From Halovenus sp. (GTDB lineage Archaea > Halobacteriota > Halobacteria > Halobacteriales > Haloarculaceae): DNA of 8,741 nt. The translations under genes were made by a program, and so were the position numbers. The stretch covers positions 1 through 8,741 of the forward strand of contig PUMG01000107.1 of NCBI GenBank assembly GCA_003551265.1. Direction: 5' to 3'. This document shows, in pieces, positions 6,117 through 8,741 of this stretch. Position 1 is the stretch's first letter. Every line of letters begins with the position of its first letter. Under the pieces are notes generated by a model that worked only from the letters and a program-made list of their open reading frames with translations, was not told the origin of the DNA and did no database searches.

Positions 6117-6905
6117 TCAGCGTTGGACCGTTCCGAACGCAAAGTTCGGCTTCACGTCTTCGATTTCGATGATGACTGTCTCACCCGGTTGGGTACCGGG
6201 AACGAACACTGTGAATCCCTCGACCCGGGCAATCCCGTCACCTTCGGTGCCGGTGTCGACGATGTCGACTTCGAGTTCGTCACCTGTCCGAACGGGTGCA
6301 GTCAGTCTGTTCCGTGCAACGAGATACAGCTCCGACGACTCCTTGCGTGAGGCGTCCGGGCGCATCTGGCGGACGTATTCGAACTCCTCGTCTATCTCCG
6401 CTTCGAGAGCATCGAGGTCACGACCGTCGAACACTTTCACGACGAAATCGCCCCCTGCTGCGAGCACGTCTCTGGCAACTTCGAACGCCTGCTGGGCGAG
6501 GTGGACGGATCGTGCGTGGTCGAGGTCGTACTCTCCCGTCATGTTCGGTGCCATGTCCGAAACGACGACATCGACTGGTCGTTTCTCCATCCCTGCCCCT
6601 ACCGCCTCCCGAATTGCATCTTTGGTCCGGTCCTCGGTGATGTCTCCACGGACGTACTCGACAGTCGCTGCGACATCCTCCAGCTCACGGATTCGCTGGC
6701 GGTCGACACCGACGACCGTGCCCTCTGCTCCGACCCGCTCGGCGGCCACCTGCATCCACCCCCCGGGTGCTGCGCCGAGGTCGACGACTATCTCTCCCTC
6801 CGCCAGCAGTCCTGCCTCGTCGTCGAGTTGTCTGAGCTTGTACGCCGACCGAGCGCGATACCCCTGCTGTTTCGCGCGGTTGTAGTAGTCGTCTTTTCGT
6901 GTCAT
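6117..6905 (-). CDS. rlmE: 23S rRNA 2'-O-methyltransferase RlmE (FtsJ) with C-terminal TRAM domain
   Basis: This 262-residue enzyme, starting at ATG 6905, methylates the 2'-hydroxyl of a conserved uridine in the A-loop of 23S rRNA using S-adenosylmethionine. The N-terminal RSAYKL motif, the SAM motif VDLGAAPGGW (41-50) and the K-D-K-E catalytic tetrad are all present: Lys23, Asp117 in SDMAPN, Lys157 in VVKVF, and Glu192 in SSELYLV. Residues about 203-262 form a TRAM domain (GxGIARVEGFTVFVPGTQPGE), a small RNA-binding beta barrel appended in haloarchaeal and some other archaeal homologues and absent from bacterial RlmE. The gene is housekeeping and divergent from the MNT gene at 7004, sharing a 98-base promoter region. 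It leads the leftward gene block. Confidence 0.95.
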   Translation of the reverse strand: MTRKDDYYNRAKQQGYRARSAYKLRQLDDEAGLLAEGEIVVDLGAAPGGWMQVAAERVGAEGTVVGVDRQRIRELEDVAATVEYVRGDITEDRTKDAIREAVGAGMEKRPVDVVVSDMAPNMTGEYDLDHARSVHLAQQAFEVARDVLAAGGDFVVKVFDGRDLDALEAEIDEEFEYVRQMRPDASRKESSELYLVARNRLTAPVRTGDELEVDIVDTGTEGDGIARVEGFTVFVPGTQPGETVIIEIEDVKPNFAFGTVQR

Positions 6906-6961
6906 AAACGGTCTGAGGCGGGCGCTCCGGAAAGACCCGTCGGATGTGGCCCATCCTCATA

Positions 6962-6982
6962 TCGCCGAAAGAATATTGTATC
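6962..6982 (+). promoter_or_regulatory. BRE/TATA promoter of the MNT (antitoxin-like) gene
   Basis: GAATATTGTA (6971-6980, centre near 6976) lies about 27 bases before ATG 7004, fitting a leaderless transcript. CCGAAA just upstream (6964-6969) is a plausible BRE. The rest of the 98-base divergent gap (6906-7003) is GC-rich and would also hold the rlmE promoter, for which only a weak TCTTTCC element near 6932 is seen. Confidence 0.6.
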
Positions 6983-6986
6983 GGGA

Positions 6987-7014
6987 GACGAGACATGTAA
7001 CGAATGACGAGACA
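6987..7014. repeat. 9-bp direct repeat flanking the MNT gene start codon
   Basis: GACGAGACA occurs at 6987-6995 and again at 7006-7014, 19 bases apart, on either side of and overlapping ATG 7004. It sits where an autoregulator could block initiation, and the encoded protein carries a winged helix. Chance occurrence is possible. Confidence 0.35.
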
Positions 7015-7684
7015 AAACGGTGCGGCAGAGAGGCCAGAGCAAGCGACAGTGGAGTTACCGATTCCGGCACCCGACCCCGATGTGTTCCGTCACACGGCCA
7101 CCAACGATATCCTCCGATTGTTGATCGACAATCCCTACGAGCAGTTCACGATTCGTGAGCTAGGACGGCTCACCGACAACGCACCTCAGTCCGTGAAGCG
7201 GGCCGTCGATGTCCTTGAGACCAATGAAATCGTTGTGGTCGATACGGAGGGCAACCGCCGGCTCGTCGGCATCAACCGCACCCGAATATCGAAACCCGAC
7301 GATCCCGTTCTACGCATCCCACAACCTGAATTCCATCTTCCCGTCCGTGCAGCACTCGACCGAATCCAGGATGAACTCGAAAACGTACGCGGAGTTCTCG
7401 TGTTCGGGAGTGTCGCTCGTGGCCATGCCGACCGTCAGAGCGACATCGACTTCTGGGTGCTCGCAGACGGTCGTGCCGACCAGCATCGGGCCAACGAACT
7501 CGCAAAGAAACTCGGACAGGAACGGTTCGATGGCGATCGCTACGAGTTCCAGATTCTCGTCGAAACACCGCAGTCGGCGCGATCCCACGGGGACCGCCTC
7601 GAAGAGGTGTTCGCCGACGCAATCACACTCGTGCACAGTGATTCGTTCTATAATCTCAAGCGTGAGGTGATGGCGGATGCCTGA
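7004..7684 (+). CDS. Winged-helix plus minimal nucleotidyltransferase (MNT) protein, MntA-like antitoxin
   Basis: This is a 226-residue protein. Residues about 27-95 form a winged helix-turn-helix (FTIRELGRLTDNAPQSVKRAV, then a wing ending GNRRLVGI). Residues about 112-215 form a nucleotidyltransferase-beta domain with VFGSVARG (134-140) and SDIDFWV (146-152), i.e. the GSxxxG and DxD signatures with Asp147 and Asp149. In characterised MNT/HEPN modules the MNT protein transfers AMP to a Tyr near the HEPN active site and so neutralises the toxin. That role is inferred here from the motif plus the directly following HEPN gene, whose ATG lies 8 bases before this gene's stop. The fused DNA-binding domain suggests it also regulates the operon. 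A third carboxylate, often Asp, is not obvious; Glu181 in YEFQILVET or Glu187 are candidates. The gene appears intact although its partner is broken. Confidence 0.87.
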   Translation: MTRQNGAAERPEQATVELPIPAPDPDVFRHTATNDILRLLIDNPYEQFTIRELGRLTDNAPQSVKRAVDVLETNEIVVVDTEGNRRLVGINRTRISKPDDPVLRIPQPEFHLPVRAALDRIQDELENVRGVLVFGSVARGHADRQSDIDFWVLADGRADQHRANELAKKLGQERFDGDRYEFQILVETPQSARSHGDRLEEVFADAITLVHSDSFYNLKREVMADA

Positions 7685-7904
7685 CGAACCGACCGAGTTG
7701 CAGGATGCACTTGCACACGCTGAGGCCGCCTTTGCTGGTCATCTGGGCCGAGCAGAGTATGAGGTTGGACTCGACCCGAATACACACGATTCCGACGTAA
7801 TCCAACTTCGAAAAGCGTGCCGTCTACTCAATGCGTGCCGCGTACTCCGCAACCACAACGGCTATCACACAAGTGTTATCGAGATGTCGTTCGCGACCAT
7901 CGAG

Positions 7905-8040
7905 CATGACATCCTCCGCGCCGTGAACGGCGCGGTTTCCTCCGTGGGAGTCTCAGCCGGTCTACGACTCGCCGGAGGCAACATTCCAGTCACAGTGGAC
8001 GGTACTCGGGTCTGTGCGCTGTTCTTTGGGACATTCGTGA
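7905..8040 (-). ncRNA. Candidate omega RNA (TnpB guide RNA scaffold), overlapping tnpB 3' end
   Basis: Characterised TnpB systems use an RNA made from the tnpB 3' end and the element right end, extending into flanking DNA that serves as the guide. The same arrangement exists here: minus-strand transcript, tnpB 3' coding end, stop at 7962, then the 7916-7935 hairpin at the element edge. The 5' limit given is arbitrary and no direct evidence of transcription is available. The guide would be the reverse complement of about 7885-7904, which is HEPN coding sequence. Confidence 0.35.
7916..7935 (-). repeat. Perfect 8-bp right-end hairpin of the TnpB element
   Basis: CCGCGCCG (7916-7923) pairs perfectly with CGGCGCGG (7928-7935) around a 4-base loop (TGAA on the plus strand). 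It lies 26 bases after the tnpB stop and a few bases inside the inferred element edge. Such subterminal hairpins are where the Y1 transposase recognises IS605 ends, and they form the 3' stem of the omega RNA. Confidence 0.8.
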
Positions 8041-8741
8041 GAGCGTGGTAGCTCCGACCAGTTGTGGTCGTCCCACTCGAACCGCACGGGCCGTGCCATC
8101 GGCCTGACTGTTTTCTCTGTCTGCCGCTCTAGGAACGTCTCGGAGGCTGTCAGGTCGGCGTGACCTTCGAATCCGCACCGACAGGTGAGCGTGTCTTGAT
8201 GGCGTGTCGTCCGGTCGGTTGAACCGCATTGTGGACACTCTTGACTCGTCCACGCTTCTGACCGAACTTCTATCGAAATCCCGTATTCTTCGGCGGTACA
8301 CGCTAGTCGTTCGGTGAATTGCTTGAACGCCCAGAAGTTGTGGGTCTTCGCGTTCGTCTCGACCGACCAGTGTGTTTGGAGTACGTCGGTCAAGCCACCG
8401 ATATACACCGTATCCACGCCGTCCTCGTAGAGTCGTTCGAGTAAGTTACGACACAGTGCCTCTTGAGCGTGGTCACGGCGACGGGTTCGCTTTCGGTACA
8501 GCCGCCGGATACGCTCGCTACTGTACCTGCCTTCTTCGAGTGTCGACTGCAACCGGGCAATTTCTCGCGTCGTCTCGCGGAATCGTTGGAACAACTCGCG
8601 GCCTTCGTACAGATATTGCTCGCAGGTTGACGTGGTACAGGCGACGAGATTGTTTGCACCAATATCCAGAGCGGCCTTCTCGTCGGCCAGTGGAGTTGCC
8701 TGTTCGTCTGAAGAAACAGTCACGGGTTGCGAAGCCCTGAA
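7962..8741 (-). CDS. tnpB: TnpB (IS605 OrfB/IS1341-type RNA-guided nuclease), C-terminal part, cut by window edge
   Basis: The frame stays open to base 8741, and the GTG at 8723 is internal, so the N-terminal part is missing. About 259 residues remain of a usual 400 or so. RuvC-I is ALDIGANNL (Asp at codon 8664-8666). A coiled arginine-rich region ([28 protein letters not shown]) follows. The RuvC-II region reads [12 protein letters not shown], with Gly-Gly (8394-8399) where family members have an acid (GDL or EDL). The zinc finger is CPQC-x14-CRC, and RuvC-III is GHADLTAS (Asp at 8154-8156). TnpB is a DNA nuclease guided by omega RNA that helps retain the element after transposition. The Gly-Gly change could make it inactive. 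Its long acidic C-terminal tail ([15 protein letters not shown]) is typical of haloarchaeal homologues. It runs antisense to the disrupted HEPN gene. Confidence 0.9.
   Translation of the reverse strand, partial: FRASQPVTVSSDEQATPLADEKAALDIGANNLVACTTSTCEQYLYEGRELFQRFRETTREIARLQSTLEEGRYSSERIRRLYRKRTRRRDHAQEALCRNLLERLYEDGVDTVYIGGLTDVLQTHWSVETNAKTHNFWAFKQFTERLACTAEEYGISIEVRSEAWTSQECPQCGSTDRTTRHQDTLTCRCGFEGHADLTASETFLERQTEKTVRPMARPVRFEWDDHNWSELPRSHECPKEQRTDPSTVHCDWNVASGES

Larger units (their letters stand above)
7677..8051 (+). pseudogene. HEPN-domain toxin-like gene, truncated by TnpB element insertion
   Basis: ATG 7677 overlaps the MNT gene by 8 bases. Residues 1 to about 76 look like the N-terminal helical half of a haloarchaeal HEPN protein: acidic AHAEAAF helix, RKACRLLNACRVLRNHNGYHTSVIEMSFATIE. 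After the codons near 7904-7910 the helical pattern stops. The frame runs through the right end of the downstream mobile element, adding about 46 unrelated residues (rich in Gly, Val and Ala) before TAG 8049-8051. Family members are usually about 140-170 residues with the RNase motif (Arg followed by a polar/Tyr or His stretch) in the lost C-terminal half. The product, if made, is therefore a chimera without the toxic centre. The remaining 3' part, if retained, should lie beyond the right edge. That the native part ends after about 76 codons is inference from memory of the family pattern. Confidence 0.75.
7905..8741 (-). mobile_element. IS200/IS605-group (IS1341-type, tnpB-only?) element, right-end part
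   Basis: The element comprises a TnpB gene on the minus strand and its downstream right end, which carries a subterminal hairpin at 7916-7935. The right boundary is placed at about 7905-7911, where HEPN coding similarity stops. IS605-group elements have no terminal inverted repeats and make no target duplication, so the boundary cannot be fixed from this sequence alone. The left end and any tnpA lie outside the window. Inside the window no TnpA (Y1 transposase) is seen. Confidence 0.8.

Noticed and set aside
6169..6885. Plus-strand Ser/Thr-rich frame opposite rlmE
   Set aside because: Its low-complexity composition is the usual antisense shadow of an acidic haloarchaeal gene; RlmE catalytic residues are all on the minus strand.
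6942..6956. Small palindrome GGATG/CATCC in the rlmE-MNT divergent gap
   Set aside because: Only a 5-bp arm with a 5-base spacer; too short to separate from chance.
8372..8740. Plus-strand frame opposite tnpB
   Set aside because: Arg-rich shadow of the TnpB coding region; no motif seen.
1..8741. CRISPR array, tRNA or rRNA genes
   Set aside because: No regularly spaced repeats, no cloverleaf-like or rRNA-like stretches were found; the remaining intergenic gaps are all under 150 bases.

Overview
The window is haloarchaeal chromosome, probably class Halobacteria. The evidence is very acidic proteins, Tat-dependent lipoprotein signals (RR motif plus LAGC lipobox), AT-rich TATA boxes about 27 bases before start codons (leaderless transcripts), and archaeal gene types: a catalytic MetE fragment, FtsJ/RlmE with a C-terminal TRAM domain, a two-subunit thiolase/DUF35 pair, and an IS1341-type TnpB. 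I cannot name the genus.

Layout. Positions 1-651 (+) hold the 3' part of a cobalamin-independent methionine synthase with all four zinc ligands. It converges with a leftward block of genes filling 796-6905. From the promoter-proximal side these are: rlmE-TRAM (6905-6117), a Tat lipoprotein with an eight-repeat PQQ-like propeller (6061-4976), an AIR-synthase/HypE-like protein (4902-3883), a tightly coupled trio of PhaB/FabG-like reductase, SCP-x type thiolase and DUF35 OB-fold protein (3838-1546), and a DUF6517-like Tat lipoprotein (1464-796) with its own clear TATA box. The trio overlaps (7 bases, then an ATGA junction), so it is one translationally coupled unit. It looks like a two-subunit haloarchaeal beta-ketothiolase plus a 3-ketoacyl-CoA reductase, i.e. 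the first two steps of polyhydroxyalkanoate precursor supply or a related C4/C5 acyl-CoA route. No polymer synthase is in view.

From 6906 rightward the character changes to accessory DNA. A rightward gene encodes a winged-helix plus minimal nucleotidyltransferase (MNT) protein. It overlaps by 8 bases the gene for its presumed HEPN partner. The HEPN gene is cut after roughly 76-78 codons by the right end of an IS605/IS1341-type TnpB element that enters from the right edge and runs antisense to it. The element's end carries a perfect 8-bp GC hairpin. By analogy with known TnpB systems, the adjacent HEPN sequence would be the guide of a TnpB omega RNA.

The most notable points are the toxin-inactivated MNT/HEPN module, the omega-RNA logic at the insertion junction, a TnpB whose RuvC-II acidic position appears to be lost, and a DUF35 subunit without its zinc-ribbon cysteines. 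No tRNA, rRNA or CRISPR array was seen.
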